A stretch of 64,000 bases of DNA, taken from the NCBI GenBank assembly GCA_002359895.1, contig DEOB01000010.1, forward strand, positions 1,180,125 through 1,244,124, in the 5' to 3' direction. This document shows positions 8,817 to 17,608 of the stretch, one piece after another. This DNA comes from Stenotrophomonas sp. UBA2629. Lineage in GTDB: Bacteria; Pseudomonadota; Gammaproteobacteria; Xanthomonadales; Xanthomonadaceae. The notes beneath the pieces were generated by a model that saw only the letters and a program-made list of their open reading frames with translations, was not told the DNA's origin and made no database searches. Both the position numbers and the translations under genes were made by a program. Numbering within the stretch: position 1 is the first letter of the stretch; every line of letters starts with the position of its first letter.

Positions 8817-10496
8817 ATGACCGAATCATTTGCCGAACTGTTTGAAGCCAGTCAAGCCAATCTGGCCAAGCTGAAGCCCGGTTCCATCGTTATCGGTACC
8901 GTCGTTGACGTCCGCGGTGACGTGGTGGTGATCAACGCCGGGCTGAAGTCCGAAGGCATCGTGCCGATCGAACAGTTCCGTAACGACGCTGGTGAGATCG
9001 ATGTGGGTGTGGGCGACCAGGTCAAGGTCGCGCTGGACTCCATCGAGAACGGCTTCGGTGAGACCGTTCTGTCGCGCGAGAAGGCCAAGCGCGCGATGGT
9101 GTGGGACGAGCTGGAAGAAGCGTTGGAAAAGAACGAAACCATCACCGGCCGCATCAGCGGCAAGGTCAAGGGTGGTTTCACCGTGGACATCAAGGATGTC
9201 CGCGCATTCCTGCCCGGTTCGCTGGTCGATGTGCGCCCCGTGCGCGACCCGGCCTACCTGGAAGGCAAGGAGCTGGAGTTCAAGCTCATCAAGCTCGACC
9301 GCAAGCGTAACAACGTGGTCGTTTCGCGCCGTGCAGTTGTCGAGAGCGAGCACTCGGAAGAGCGCGAGCAGCTGATGGACAAGCTGCAGGAAGGCGCGAT
9401 TCTGAAGGGTGTCGTCAAGAACCTGACCGACTACGGCGCATTCGTGGACCTGGGCGGTATCGACGGCCTGCTGCACATCACCGACATGGCATGGAAGCGC
9501 GTGCGCCATCCGTCCGAAGTCGTGAACGTCGGCGACGAGCTGGACGTGCGCGTGCTGAAGTTCGACCGCGAGCGCAACCGCGTTTCGTTGGGCCTGAAGC
9601 AGCTGGGCGAAGATCCGTGGGACAACATCTCGCGTCGTTACCCGGCCAACAGCCGCGTGTTCGGTAAGGTCTCCAACGTGACCGATTACGGCGCGTTCGT
9701 TGAGATCGAGCCGGGCGTCGAAGGCCTGGTGCACGTCTCCGAGATGGATTGGACCAACAAGAACGTCAATCCGTCCAAGGTTGTGCAGGTCGGTGACGAA
9801 GTCGAAGTGATGGTGCTTGACGTTGATGAAGAGCGTCGTCGTATCTCGCTGGGCATGAAGCAGGTTGCTGCCAACCCGTGGGAAACCTTCGCTGCCATCT
9901 TCAAGAAGGGCGACAAGGTTGAAGGCCAGATCAAGTCGATCACCGACTTCGGCATCTTCATCGGCCTGGACGGCGGTATCGACGGCCTGGTGCACCTGTC
10001 TGACATCAGCTGGAACACCACCGGCGAAGACGTGGTCCGCAACTACAAGAAGGGCGACACCCTGGAAGCCGTTGTTCTGGCCGTTGACCCGGAGCGCGAG
10101 CGCATCTCGCTGGGCGTCAAGCAGCTTGAGCAGGATCCGTTCGGCCAGTTCATGGCGATCAATCCGAAGGGCTCGAAGGTCGAAGGCGTGGTCAAGGAAG
10201 TTGACGCCAAGGGCGCCATCATCGAACTGGCCGACGGCATCGAAGGTTACGTGGCTGCACGCGACATCAGTGTCGACCGTGTGGACGACGCAACCCAGCA
10301 CCTGAAGGTTGGCGACAAGGTCGAAGCCAAGTTTGTGGGCATGGACCGTAAGGGCCGCACCCTGCAGCTGTCGATCAAGGCCAAGGACGACGCTGAAATG
10401 CGCGAAACGCTGGAGGACTACCAGTCCGCTTCCGGCGGCACCACCCAGCTGGGTGCGCTGCTTCGTGCGCAGTTGAATGGCAACAAGTCCGAGTAA
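8817..10496 (+). CDS. rpsA: 30S ribosomal protein S1
   Basis: mRNA-binding ribosomal protein needed to start translation on structured or SD-poor messages. The 559 residues contain six S1 (OB-fold) repeats, roughly 20-87, 105-171, 192-260, 277-347, 364-434 and 451-520; repeats 3-6 carry the DYGAFVD/DFGIFIGLDGG type core and VHLSDISW type strands. Its own start lacks a strong Shine-Dalgarno: only GAG about 10 bases before the ATG. A weak SD is also typical of the autoregulated enterobacterial rpsA leader. The 197-base leader (8620-8816) holds no gene. Confidence 0.98.
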   Translation: MTESFAELFEASQANLAKLKPGSIVIGTVVDVRGDVVVINAGLKSEGIVPIEQFRNDAGEIDVGVGDQVKVALDSIENGFGETVLSREKAKRAMVWDELEEALEKNETITGRISGKVKGGFTVDIKDVRAFLPGSLVDVRPVRDPAYLEGKELEFKLIKLDRKRNNVVVSRRAVVESEHSEEREQLMDKLQEGAILKGVVKNLTDYGAFVDLGGIDGLLHITDMAWKRVRHPSEVVNVGDELDVRVLKFDRERNRVSLGLKQLGEDPWDNISRRYPANSRVFGKVSNVTDYGAFVEIEPGVEGLVHVSEMDWTNKNVNPSKVVQVGDEVEVMVLDVDEERRRISLGMKQVAANPWETFAAIFKKGDKVEGQIKSITDFGIFIGLDGGIDGLVHLSDISWNTTGEDVVRNYKKGDTLEAVVLAVDPERERISLGVKQLEQDPFGQFMAINPKGSKVEGVVKEVDAKGAIIELADGIEGYVAARDISVDRVDDATQHLKVGDKVEAKFVGMDRKGRTLQLSIKAKDDAEMRETLEDYQSASGGTTQLGALLRAQLNGNKSE

Positions 10497-10525
10497 TCGG
10501 GCATCCTGTTGCAGATGTGACCTGG

Positions 10526-10551
10526 GCGGCCCGGATATCAATCCGGGCCGC
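10526..10551. terminator. Strong hairpin between rpsA and ihfB
   Basis: A perfect 11-bp stem (GCGGCCCGGAT with ATCCGGGCCGC) and a 4-base ATCA loop lie 30 bases after the rpsA stop. The sequence after it (TTCAGGGTT) is not a proper T tract, so it may act as an RNA 3'-end stabiliser or partial terminator that lowers ihfB expression relative to rpsA. Confidence 0.6.
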
Positions 10552-10586
10552 TTCAGGGTTGAGACCCAGCCATTGGCGAGTACGCA

Positions 10587-10892
10587 ATGACCAAATCCGA
10601 ATTGATCGAAATCCTCGCGCGTCACCAGGCGCACCTGAAGGCTGATGATGTCGATCTGGCGGTAAAGTCGTTGTTGGAAATGATGGGTGGGGCGCTGTCT
10701 TCCGGGGATCGCATCGAGATCCGCGGTTTTGGTAGTTTTTCCCTGCATTACCGTCCGCCGCGCCTTGGCCGCAACCCGAAGACGGGTGAGTCGGTGGCGT
10801 TGCCGGGCAAGCATGTGCCGCACTTCAAGCCGGGCAAAGAGCTGCGCGAGCGTGTCAGTTCGGTGGTGCCGCTGGAAAGTGATCCCGCCTGA
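10587..10892 (+). CDS. ihfB: Integration host factor subunit beta
   Basis: DNA-bending nucleoid protein that pairs with IHF-alpha. It has 101 residues, begins MTKSELIEILARHQAHLK, and carries the HU/IHF signature GFGSFSLHYRPPRLGRNPKTGE with the DNA-intercalating Pro in the beta arm. GGCGAG precedes the start. The rpsA-ihfB order matches other gammaproteobacteria. Confidence 0.97.
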   Translation: MTKSELIEILARHQAHLKADDVDLAVKSLLEMMGGALSSGDRIEIRGFGSFSLHYRPPRLGRNPKTGESVALPGKHVPHFKPGKELRERVSSVVPLESDPA

Positions 10893-10972
10893 AGCGGGTT
10901 GCCGTGCGTGACTGCGCATTCATGCGCTGATTCGGTAAGCTACGGCCTGGTGTTTATTGGAGTAGCTGCCGC

Positions 10973-11269
10973 ATGAAGATCGTCCGTCTATTGATCCTGC
11001 TGGCAGTCCTTGTCGGCGGCTTGGTTATTGGCTCGCTTAATTCGCAGCCGATTGAAATCAGCCTGGCATTCTGGATGCTCAAAACCACCTCCGGTATCGC
11101 GATCATCGCTTCGCTGTTGATTGGCGCGCTGGTGGGCGGTGGCATGGTGTTGGCTGGGCTGGTGGTGCCCATGTACGCCAAATTGCGGCGTGCCAACAAA
11201 GCCGCTTTGGCCGCCGCTCCCGAGCCGGCGTCGAGCGTGCAGTCTCCTTCTCCTTTCGACGGGCGCTGA
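10973..11269 (+). CDS. lapA: LapA-domain membrane protein (LPS assembly protein A)
   Basis: Small inner-membrane protein of 98 residues with two hydrophobic helices (about 3-23 and 41-65) and the DUF1049/LapA pattern, including the N-terminal KIVRLLILLAVLVGGLVIG and the SLNSQPIEISLAFW turn. In E. coli LapA partners LapB in controlling LpxC and LPS synthesis. The stop is 6 bases before lapB, so the two are co-transcribed. The upstream gap (10893-10972) carries no gene. Confidence 0.93.
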   Translation: MKIVRLLILLAVLVGGLVIGSLNSQPIEISLAFWMLKTTSGIAIIASLLIGALVGGGMVLAGLVVPMYAKLRRANKAALAAAPEPASSVQSPSPFDGR

Positions 11270-11275
11270 TCGCAG

Positions 11276-12454
11276 ATGGCCTTTATCAGTGAGTGGTTCT
11301 GGTTTTTCCTGTGCCTGCCGATTGCGGCGGTTGCCGGCTGGGTCGTGGGGCGCCGCGGCGGCCTGCGCCATAGCGAAAACCAGGTCAGCCGTCTGTCAAG
11401 TACGTATTTCCGCGGTTTGAATTACCTGCTCAACGAGCAGCCGGACAAGGCCATCGAGCTGTTCCTGCATATCGCCGAGTTGGACAAGGAAACCTTTGAA
11501 ACCCAGGTCGCGCTCGGACACCTGTTCCGACGTCGTGGCGAGGTTGATCGTGCCATTCGGTTGCATCAAGGGTTGGTCAATCGCGGCGACCTGAGTGACG
11601 CGCAGCGCGTGCAGGCGCTGTTGGCCTTGGGCGAGGACTATATGAAGTCCGGTCTGCTTGATCGCGCAGAGACGGTGTTCACCGAGTTGGCGCAGCTGGA
11701 TCAACGCGCACCACAGGCGCTCAAGCATCTGATCAGCATCTATCAGGCCGAGCGCGACTGGGAAAAGGCGATCGAGAACGCCACCCGCTATGAGCAGGTC
11801 ACCGACGAGCCGATGGGCAAGTTGATCGGCCAGTTCGAGTGCGAGCTGGCAGAGCGCTATCGCGCGGCGGGTCGTTTGGACGACGCGCGTGCGGCAATCA
11901 ACCGCGCCAACGCCGCCGACGCCATGAGCGTACGCGCCGGCATCATCGAGGGCCGGCTGGAGAGCGACTTCGGTAACGACGAAGCCGCTGTACGCGCATT
12001 CGAGCGCGCCGCGCGCAACGATCCGGATTATCTGCCGGAGATCCTGCCGCAGTTGCTGAAGAACTATCGCAACGTTGGTGACATCGCCGGTGCGCGCGCG
12101 TTTCTTGCGGAAATGACCGAGCACTACCGTGGCATCGCGCCGGTGCTGGCGTTGACCCGTCTGATGGAAGAGCAGGAAGGGGCTGCGCCAGCGCGTGCCT
12201 ATCTGGGCCGCCAGTTGAAGGATCGCCCGTCGGTGCGTGGTGAGTCGGCGCTGATTGATCTGACCTTGGCTGAAGGTGCAGATCCGGTGGCAACCCTGCA
12301 GGATCTCAAGCACATCACCGATCAGTTGCTGGTCCGTAACCCAGCCTATCGTTGCACCAAGTGCGGCTTTGGTGCGCGTACCCATCACTGGCAGTGCCCG
12401 AGCTGCAAAGAATGGGGTACGGTCAAGCCGCTGCTGAATTTCGCGGTGCTCTGA
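11276..12454 (+). CDS. lapB: Lipopolysaccharide assembly protein LapB (YciM)
   Basis: Membrane-anchored TPR protein that, in E. coli, recruits LpxC to FtsH and so balances LPS with phospholipid. The 392 residues show an N-terminal anchor (about 5-22), tandem TPR repeats through most of the length (for example LNYLLNEQPDKAIELFLHIA), and a C-terminal rubredoxin-like metal knuckle CTKCGF...CPSCKEWG with cysteines at 360, 363, 374 and 377. All four metal ligands are present. It follows lapA closely and is followed after 3 bases by an envelope glycosyltransferase. Confidence 0.96.
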   Translation: MAFISEWFWFFLCLPIAAVAGWVVGRRGGLRHSENQVSRLSSTYFRGLNYLLNEQPDKAIELFLHIAELDKETFETQVALGHLFRRRGEVDRAIRLHQGLVNRGDLSDAQRVQALLALGEDYMKSGLLDRAETVFTELAQLDQRAPQALKHLISIYQAERDWEKAIENATRYEQVTDEPMGKLIGQFECELAERYRAAGRLDDARAAINRANAADAMSVRAGIIEGRLESDFGNDEAAVRAFERAARNDPDYLPEILPQLLKNYRNVGDIAGARAFLAEMTEHYRGIAPVLALTRLMEEQEGAAPARAYLGRQLKDRPSVRGESALIDLTLAEGADPVATLQDLKHITDQLLVRNPAYRCTKCGFGARTHHWQCPSCKEWGTVKPLLNFAVL

Positions 12455-12457
12455 GCC

Positions 12458-13444
12458 GTGCCATCGCACTATCTGTGGCTTCCACTGCTCTGCTTTGGGT
12501 TGGCGTTGGTGGTGACCCGGCTGGCGATTACCTATGCGATCAAGCGTCAGCTGCTTGATTTGCCTGGTTCGCGGCGGAGTCACACGATTTCAACGCCGCG
12601 TGGCGGTGGAGTCGGCATTGTTGCCGCCGTGCTGCTGGCTTGCCTGATGGTAGCGCTGTTGTACCCAGCGGCGACGGTTGCGGTCAGCGTGTTCGCGGCG
12701 GGTTTGTTGATGGTGGCTGGGATCGGCTGGTGGGACGACCATCGTTCATTGCCGGCGCTCCCCCGGCTTGTGGTGCATCTGCTGGCCGCGACAATGCTGG
12801 GGGCGCTGGTCTGGACGGGCAGTGGCAGCCTGCTGAAGGCCCTGTTCTGTACGTTGCTTGCGGTGTCATTGATCAATATCTGGAATTTCATGGATGGGAT
12901 CAATGGCTTGGCGGCGTGTCAGGCGGTTCTGGTGGCCGTGGGTGCGGCGGTTCTGTTGCCCTTTCCGTATGCGCTTGCTGGCCTGGTGGTCGCTGCAGCC
13001 TGCTTGGGTTTTCTCCCGTTCAACTTCCCCAATGCCCGCGTGTTCATGGGGGATGTGGGTAGTGGGGCGCTGGGCTACGTGATGGCGGGCCTGCTTGCGC
13101 TGGGCTTGGGCGTAACCGAAGTGGCCACGCCGCTCTGGCTGATGCTGCCGGCCGTGTTCCTTGTTGATGCGGGCTTCACGCTGTTGATGCGCATGCTCAA
13201 AGGAGAACGCTGGATGCAGCCGCACACCCAGCATCTGTACCAGCGTTTGGTGAAGCGTGAACGCAGTCACCTGTTTGTCACGGGCTGTTATTCGCTCTTT
13301 ACTCTTTGTGGAATTACACTTGCGGCGTTGTTTTCAAGGCTTTCCCTAGGTTGGGGATGGGCAGGGGGCGTTACGTGGGGGGCTGTGACAGCAGCTGCCT
13401 GGTTTTTCCTGCGCAGGCGATATTTCATTAAGGACGAGAACTGA
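12458..13444 (+). CDS. MraY/WecA-family glycosyl-1-phosphate transferase (WbpL-like)
   Basis: Polytopic membrane enzyme that would transfer a sugar-1-phosphate from a UDP-sugar to undecaprenyl phosphate, starting an O-antigen or related glycan. About ten hydrophobic segments span its 328 residues. Family marks are WWDDHRSLPALPRLVVH, NIWNFMDGINGLAA (catalytic Asp) and NFPNARVFMGDVGSGALGY. The start is GTG at 12458, 3 bases after the lapB stop; its end overlaps capD by one base. Which sugar is used (GlcNAc, FucNAc or QuiNAc) cannot be told. The adjacent dehydratase hints at a 6-deoxy-HexNAc. Confidence 0.9.
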   Translation: MPSHYLWLPLLCFGLALVVTRLAITYAIKRQLLDLPGSRRSHTISTPRGGGVGIVAAVLLACLMVALLYPAATVAVSVFAAGLLMVAGIGWWDDHRSLPALPRLVVHLLAATMLGALVWTGSGSLLKALFCTLLAVSLINIWNFMDGINGLAACQAVLVAVGAAVLLPFPYALAGLVVAAACLGFLPFNFPNARVFMGDVGSGALGYVMAGLLALGLGVTEVATPLWLMLPAVFLVDAGFTLLMRMLKGERWMQPHTQHLYQRLVKRERSHLFVTGCYSLFTLCGITLAALFSRLSLGWGWAGGVTWGAVTAAAWFFLRRRYFIKDEN

Positions 13445-15360
13445 TGGCATCCTGGCAAAAGCGTTTTTTTGCTGATAGTGGGTTGCGCTATGCGGTGATG
13501 CTGCACGACCTCGTCATGGTCTGGCTGTGTTGGCAGCTGCTGTTTGCCGCTCGCTACGCGATGATGGAAGCAGCTCCTCCTTTGCCTTTGTTGTCTCTGG
13601 ATGTCCTGCTGGTGGTTGCTTTGCAGGCTGTCGCCTTCTGGAAAGTAGGCCTTTATCAGGGGCTTTGGCGCTTCGCCAGCGTCGCGGACCTGATCAATAT
13701 CTTCAAAGCGAGTTTTGTTGGCCTGCTGGCCATCGTGGTGGTGTTTTCGTACCGCCGGCTTGAGGGCATCCCGATTTCGGTGTTGATGGTGTATCCGTTT
13801 GCACTGTCGGCGTTGTTGGGCACGCCACGCCTGCTGTACCGTGCGTGGAAGGACTACCAGAACGTTCAATCCGATGCGCGCGCGCGTCGCGTGCTGGTGC
13901 TCGGTGCCGGGCAGGCCGCTGAGTCGCTGATCAAAGATCTGCGCCGCTCCGGTGACTATGAGCCAGTAGGCTTGCTGGATGACTCCCCGCATCTGCGTGG
14001 CGCCAAGCTCCACGGCGTGCCGATTCTGGGAACGCTGGATGAACTGGCCGGTGTAGCTAAAGAAGCCGATGCCAAGCTGCTGGTGATTGCGATTCCCACG
14101 CTGGATGCGGCAGGAATGCAGCGAGTGGTCGGGTTGTGCGAAAGCACCGGCTTGCCGTTCCGTACCGTACCGAGGCTGACGGATATCCTTGAGGGCAGCT
14201 CCCTGCCTGGGCAGCTCAAGGAAGTGGCGATTGAGGATCTGCTCGGGCGCAAACCCATTCTTCCGGATTGGGCGTTGATCCGTGGCTGGTTGCGTGGCCG
14301 TACCGTGATGGTGACCGGCGGCGGCGGGTCGATCGGCTCGGAGCTTTGCCGGCAGGTGGCGCGCCACGGTGCCACGCGCATTGTGGTGTTGGAAATCAGC
14401 GAGCTGCTGATGATCAATATCCAGGCGGAGTTACGCCGCAGCTTTCCCGACCTGCAGGTGCATGGGGTGCTGGGTGATTGCGGCGACCCCGCCGTGATCC
14501 GGCATGCCTTGAATAGCTACCGGCCTGACACCGTATTTCATGCGGCGGCCTACAAGCAGGTGCCGTTGTTGGAAGACCAGTTGCGCGAGGCGGTGCGCAA
14601 CAACACGTTGGCCACCGAATGCGTGGCTACTGCCTGCGTCGAGAGCGGCGTGGAGAACTTTGTCTTCATCTCCACCGACAAAGCGGTGGACCCGGCCAAT
14701 GCGCTGGGCGCGAGCAAACGCTACGCCGAGATGATCTGCCAAAGCCTCAACAAGCGTTCGCCTGGCACCCGCTTCGTCACGGTGCGGTTCGGTAATGTGC
14801 TGGGATCGGTGGGCAGTGTGGTGCCGATGTTCCGCGAGCAGATCCGCAACGGTGGTCCGATCACGGTCACCCACCCGGAGGTCAGCCGTTATTTCATGAC
14901 GATTCCGGAAGCATGCCTGCTTATTCTTCAGGCCGCCGCGTCCTCGTCGCGTGGCGCCATCTATATGCTGGACATGGGCGAGCCGGTGCTCATCCGGCAC
15001 TTGGCCGAGCAGATGATCCGGCTGGCCGGAAAGGTCCCGGGCGCGGATATTCCGATTGTTTACACCGGCCTGCGTGCAGGCGAAAAGCTGCATGAAAGCC
15101 TATTCTACGACGACGAGAACTGTCAGCCGACCGCGCACCCGAAAGTTCTGGAGGCCGGCGTACGCGAGTTCTGCCCGGAGTTGGTGCTGAGCAACGTGGC
15201 GGTGCTGCGGCGGGCGATCGCAGCGTATGACATTGAAGCCATGCGCGAAATTCTGTCCAGAACCATTCCGGAATTCCAGCCGGTCCTTGAGAGTCCGGTG
15301 CGTATGGCGACGGCGAAGATCGTCCAGTTCCCCACCAAGGAAGCAGGAAAAAATTACTGA
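13444..15360 (+). CDS. capD: Membrane-bound nucleoside-diphosphate-sugar 4,6-dehydratase (WbpM/CapD family)
   Basis: Makes a UDP-4-keto-6-deoxy-HexNAc from UDP-GlcNAc for O-antigen or capsule. The 638 residues comprise four N-terminal membrane helices (about 15-120), a first Rossmann-like module (VLVLGAGQAAESLIKDL) and the catalytic SDR module with GGGGSIGSELCRQV and FISTDKAVDPANALGASKR. In WbpM the YxxxK Tyr is replaced by Met; here that position reads Leu (LGASK), which is unusual. TGATG overlaps join it to the glycosyltransferase and to galU, indicating a tight operon. Confidence 0.92.
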   Translation: MASWQKRFFADSGLRYAVMLHDLVMVWLCWQLLFAARYAMMEAAPPLPLLSLDVLLVVALQAVAFWKVGLYQGLWRFASVADLINIFKASFVGLLAIVVVFSYRRLEGIPISVLMVYPFALSALLGTPRLLYRAWKDYQNVQSDARARRVLVLGAGQAAESLIKDLRRSGDYEPVGLLDDSPHLRGAKLHGVPILGTLDELAGVAKEADAKLLVIAIPTLDAAGMQRVVGLCESTGLPFRTVPRLTDILEGSSLPGQLKEVAIEDLLGRKPILPDWALIRGWLRGRTVMVTGGGGSIGSELCRQVARHGATRIVVLEISELLMINIQAELRRSFPDLQVHGVLGDCGDPAVIRHALNSYRPDTVFHAAAYKQVPLLEDQLREAVRNNTLATECVATACVESGVENFVFISTDKAVDPANALGASKRYAEMICQSLNKRSPGTRFVTVRFGNVLGSVGSVVPMFREQIRNGGPITVTHPEVSRYFMTIPEACLLILQAAASSSRGAIYMLDMGEPVLIRHLAEQMIRLAGKVPGADIPIVYTGLRAGEKLHESLFYDDENCQPTAHPKVLEAGVREFCPELVLSNVAVLRRAIAAYDIEAMREILSRTIPEFQPVLESPVRMATAKIVQFPTKEAGKNY

Positions 15361-16238
15361 TGAAAGGTCGTATTAAGAAAGCAGTATTTCCGGTTGCTGG
15401 CTTGGGTACGCGGTTTCTGCCTGCGACCAAGACCGTCCCGAAGGAGATGCTGCCGATCATTGACCGCCCGCTGATCCAGTATGCGGTGGATGAAGCAATT
15501 GAAGCCGGTTGCGACACGTTGGTGTTCGTGACCAACCGCTACAAGCATGCGGTGGCGGATTACTTCGACAAGGCCTACGAGCTGGAACAGAAGCTCGAAC
15601 GTGCTGGCAAGCAGGAACAGCTGGAACTGATCCGGCACGTATTGCCCAAGGGCGTGCGCGCGGTGTTTGTGACGCAGACTGAAGCCTTGGGTTTGGGCCA
15701 TGCGGTGTTGTGCGCCAAGTCCATCATTGGCGATGAGCCGTTTGCCGTGTTGCTGCCCGATGACCTGATCTGGAATCGCGGTGAAGGCGCGCTCAAGCAG
15801 ATGGCCGATCTCAACGAGGCCACCGGTGCCAGCGTGATCGCGGTGGAAGACGTGCCGCATGACAAGACCGGCAGCTACGGCATTGTTGCGACCGAGGCAT
15901 TTGATGGTCGCAAGGGGCGAATTTCGCAGATTGTCGAAAAGCCCAAGCCCGAGGATGCGCCGAGCGATTTGGCGGTGGTGGGCCGGTATGTGCTCAGCCC
16001 GAAGATCTTCGAACTGCTGGAGCACACCGCGACCGGTGCCGGCGGTGAGATTCAGTTGACCGATGCCATTGCCCAGCTGCTCATGAGTGAGCCGGTCAAT
16101 GCCTATCGTTTTGAAGGGACGCGCTTTGACTGCGGCACCCATCTGGGGCTGGTCGAAGCCACCATTCGTTTTGCGCTGGAAAACGAGAAGCTGGCCAAGC
16201 CGGCGCGCGAAGTGATGCAGAGAATGCTGGCCGAGTAA
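15360..16238 (+). CDS. galU: UTP-glucose-1-phosphate uridylyltransferase
   Basis: Makes UDP-glucose from UTP and glucose-1-phosphate, the donor for LPS core, exopolysaccharide and UDP-sugar branches. The 292 residues have the nucleotide-binding GLGTRFLPATKTVPKEMLPI, the VTQTEALGLGHAVLCAK segment, and a C-terminal FDCGTHLGLVEATIRFAL. The start overlaps the capD stop (TGATGA). It is the last gene of the lapA-galU run, which ends at the terminator at 16321. Confidence 0.97.
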   Translation: MKGRIKKAVFPVAGLGTRFLPATKTVPKEMLPIIDRPLIQYAVDEAIEAGCDTLVFVTNRYKHAVADYFDKAYELEQKLERAGKQEQLELIRHVLPKGVRAVFVTQTEALGLGHAVLCAKSIIGDEPFAVLLPDDLIWNRGEGALKQMADLNEATGASVIAVEDVPHDKTGSYGIVATEAFDGRKGRISQIVEKPKPEDAPSDLAVVGRYVLSPKIFELLEHTATGAGGEIQLTDAIAQLLMSEPVNAYRFEGTRFDCGTHLGLVEATIRFALENEKLAKPAREVMQRMLAE

Positions 16239-16320
16239 GTTGTCCTGGCGGTGCCGAGGCGCGGCTGGCCAATGCGCTGGTCGCGCAGATCTTGGCGGCG
16301 GGAGATTGGCGGCATGAAGA

Positions 16321-16363
16321 AAACCCGGAATGCCTGGAGAACAGGAATTCCGGGTTTTTCTTT
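16321..16363 (+). terminator. Rho-independent terminator after galU
   Basis: An 11-bp stem (AAACCCGGAAT at 16321-16331 with ATTCCGGGTTT at 16347-16357) has a loop that itself contains a CCTG/CAGG stem, and ends in a T-rich tract. It would end the lapA-galU transcript; on the minus strand the A run could also serve the converging rnd transcript. Confidence 0.9.
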
Positions 16364-16430
16364 GCCGCCGAACCTGACAAAAGGCTCGCCAGAGCCCCTC
16401 GCTGCGCGCTGGCGCGGACCGCTGTTGAGA

Positions 16431-17513
16431 TCAGGCGCCCGGCAGCAATGGGCGCAGGATGGGCTCAAGCTGCTGCTGTCTCCAACCTCCCAGTGCGGCT
16501 GGCCATTGGCCACTTTCCAGCAGCGATTCCAGATGCTTGCGTGAAGCAAGCAGGCCGTCGGGAAGCCCAAGTTCGGCAGTGTGCCTGGCAACGGCGTCCT
16601 GCAGGCGCTTGAAAGCGGCTTTGTTGCCCTCGGTTGCCTGCAGCGCCATCGGTGCCTCGGCCTCGTCGGGCAGCGGCGTGGTCAGCGCCTGCCACAGCGA
16701 TTGCGCGAGCTTGCGCGGCGCCTTCGGGAAACGCCCGAACACCTTGAGCATCGCCTCGTAATCGGCCGGCGGCGTGCGTGCGAGCAGGTTGGCCAACTCG
16801 TTATCCAGAATCCAGCTGCGCGGTTTGTCGCTCAGGCGCGCCTGATGTTCACGCCAGCGCAGCAGGCGCAGCAGCCGCAGCTGTGCGTCGGGTTCCAGGA
16901 ATTGCGAAGCGCGCATCGACAGATGCGGCCAGTGTTCGCCTTCGTCGCGCTCGACGCTGGTCATCATCCGCTCACCGTCGTCCAGCAGCCACTGCATGCG
17001 GTCTTTGGCCTGCAACTGTGCGCTGATCGTGTCGTGCAGGGCGAACAGGTACTCCACGTCGTCGGCGGCGTACTCAAGCTGGGCGTCGCTGAGCGGACGC
17101 TTGAGCCAGTCCGAGCGGGTCTCGCCTTTGGGCAGGGTGACGCCGGTGATCTCGGCAACCAGCTTCTGGTAGCCCATGCCGCCACCGATACCCGCCAGTG
17201 CAGCCCCAATCTGGGTGTCGAACAGGGGGCGCGGCAGCGCGTCGCAGGCGCACTTGAAGGCCACCAGATCTTCGCTGGCACTGTGCATGATCTTGGTGAT
17301 CGATGTGTCGGTCAGCCAAGGCTTCAGGGCCTCGCACATGCCGGGTATCAGCGGGTCGATCAGCAGGATTTCATCGCCGACCGCCATCTGTACCAAGGCC
17401 AACTGCGGCCAATAGGTGCGTTCGCGGATGAACTCGGTGTCCAGTCCAATGCGGTCGGGGCGCTGCTGATAGCGCTCTTCCAGTTCCGATGGGTGTTTGA
17501 TCCAGTAAGCCAC
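16431..17513 (-). CDS. rnd: Ribonuclease D
   Basis: 3'-5' exoribonuclease that trims tRNA and small RNA precursors. The DEDD nuclease domain starts at once with IGLDTEF (Asp25, Glu27), continues with SASEDLVAFK and LEYAADDVEYLFAL, and is followed by HRDC domains in the C-terminal half. At 360 residues it is normal. The start codon is GTG at 17513 with a GGA ribosome site 8-9 bases upstream. A TATTCT -10-like word lies about 40 bases before the start. Confidence 0.95.
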   Translation of the reverse strand: MAYWIKHPSELEERYQQRPDRIGLDTEFIRERTYWPQLALVQMAVGDEILLIDPLIPGMCEALKPWLTDTSITKIMHSASEDLVAFKCACDALPRPLFDTQIGAALAGIGGGMGYQKLVAEITGVTLPKGETRSDWLKRPLSDAQLEYAADDVEYLFALHDTISAQLQAKDRMQWLLDDGERMMTSVERDEGEHWPHLSMRASQFLEPDAQLRLLRLLRWREHQARLSDKPRSWILDNELANLLARTPPADYEAMLKVFGRFPKAPRKLAQSLWQALTTPLPDEAEAPMALQATEGNKAAFKRLQDAVARHTAELGLPDGLLASRKHLESLLESGQWPAALGGWRQQQLEPILRPLLPGA

Positions 17514-17608
17514 GATGGTTCCGTCTACGGCAGGGTTTGCTCAGGCAGGCGAGAATAGCCTAACGTCGAGCCGCTCCCGTCGAAGCAGGCAGGCAAGTGG
17601 AGGTTTTT

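Noticed and set aside
8826..10919. A 697-codon open frame antisense to rpsA and ihfB
   Set aside because: It is the mirror of two certain genes in GC-rich DNA with strong codon bias, reads as low-complexity His/Gln/Val-rich sequence and has no recognisable domain.
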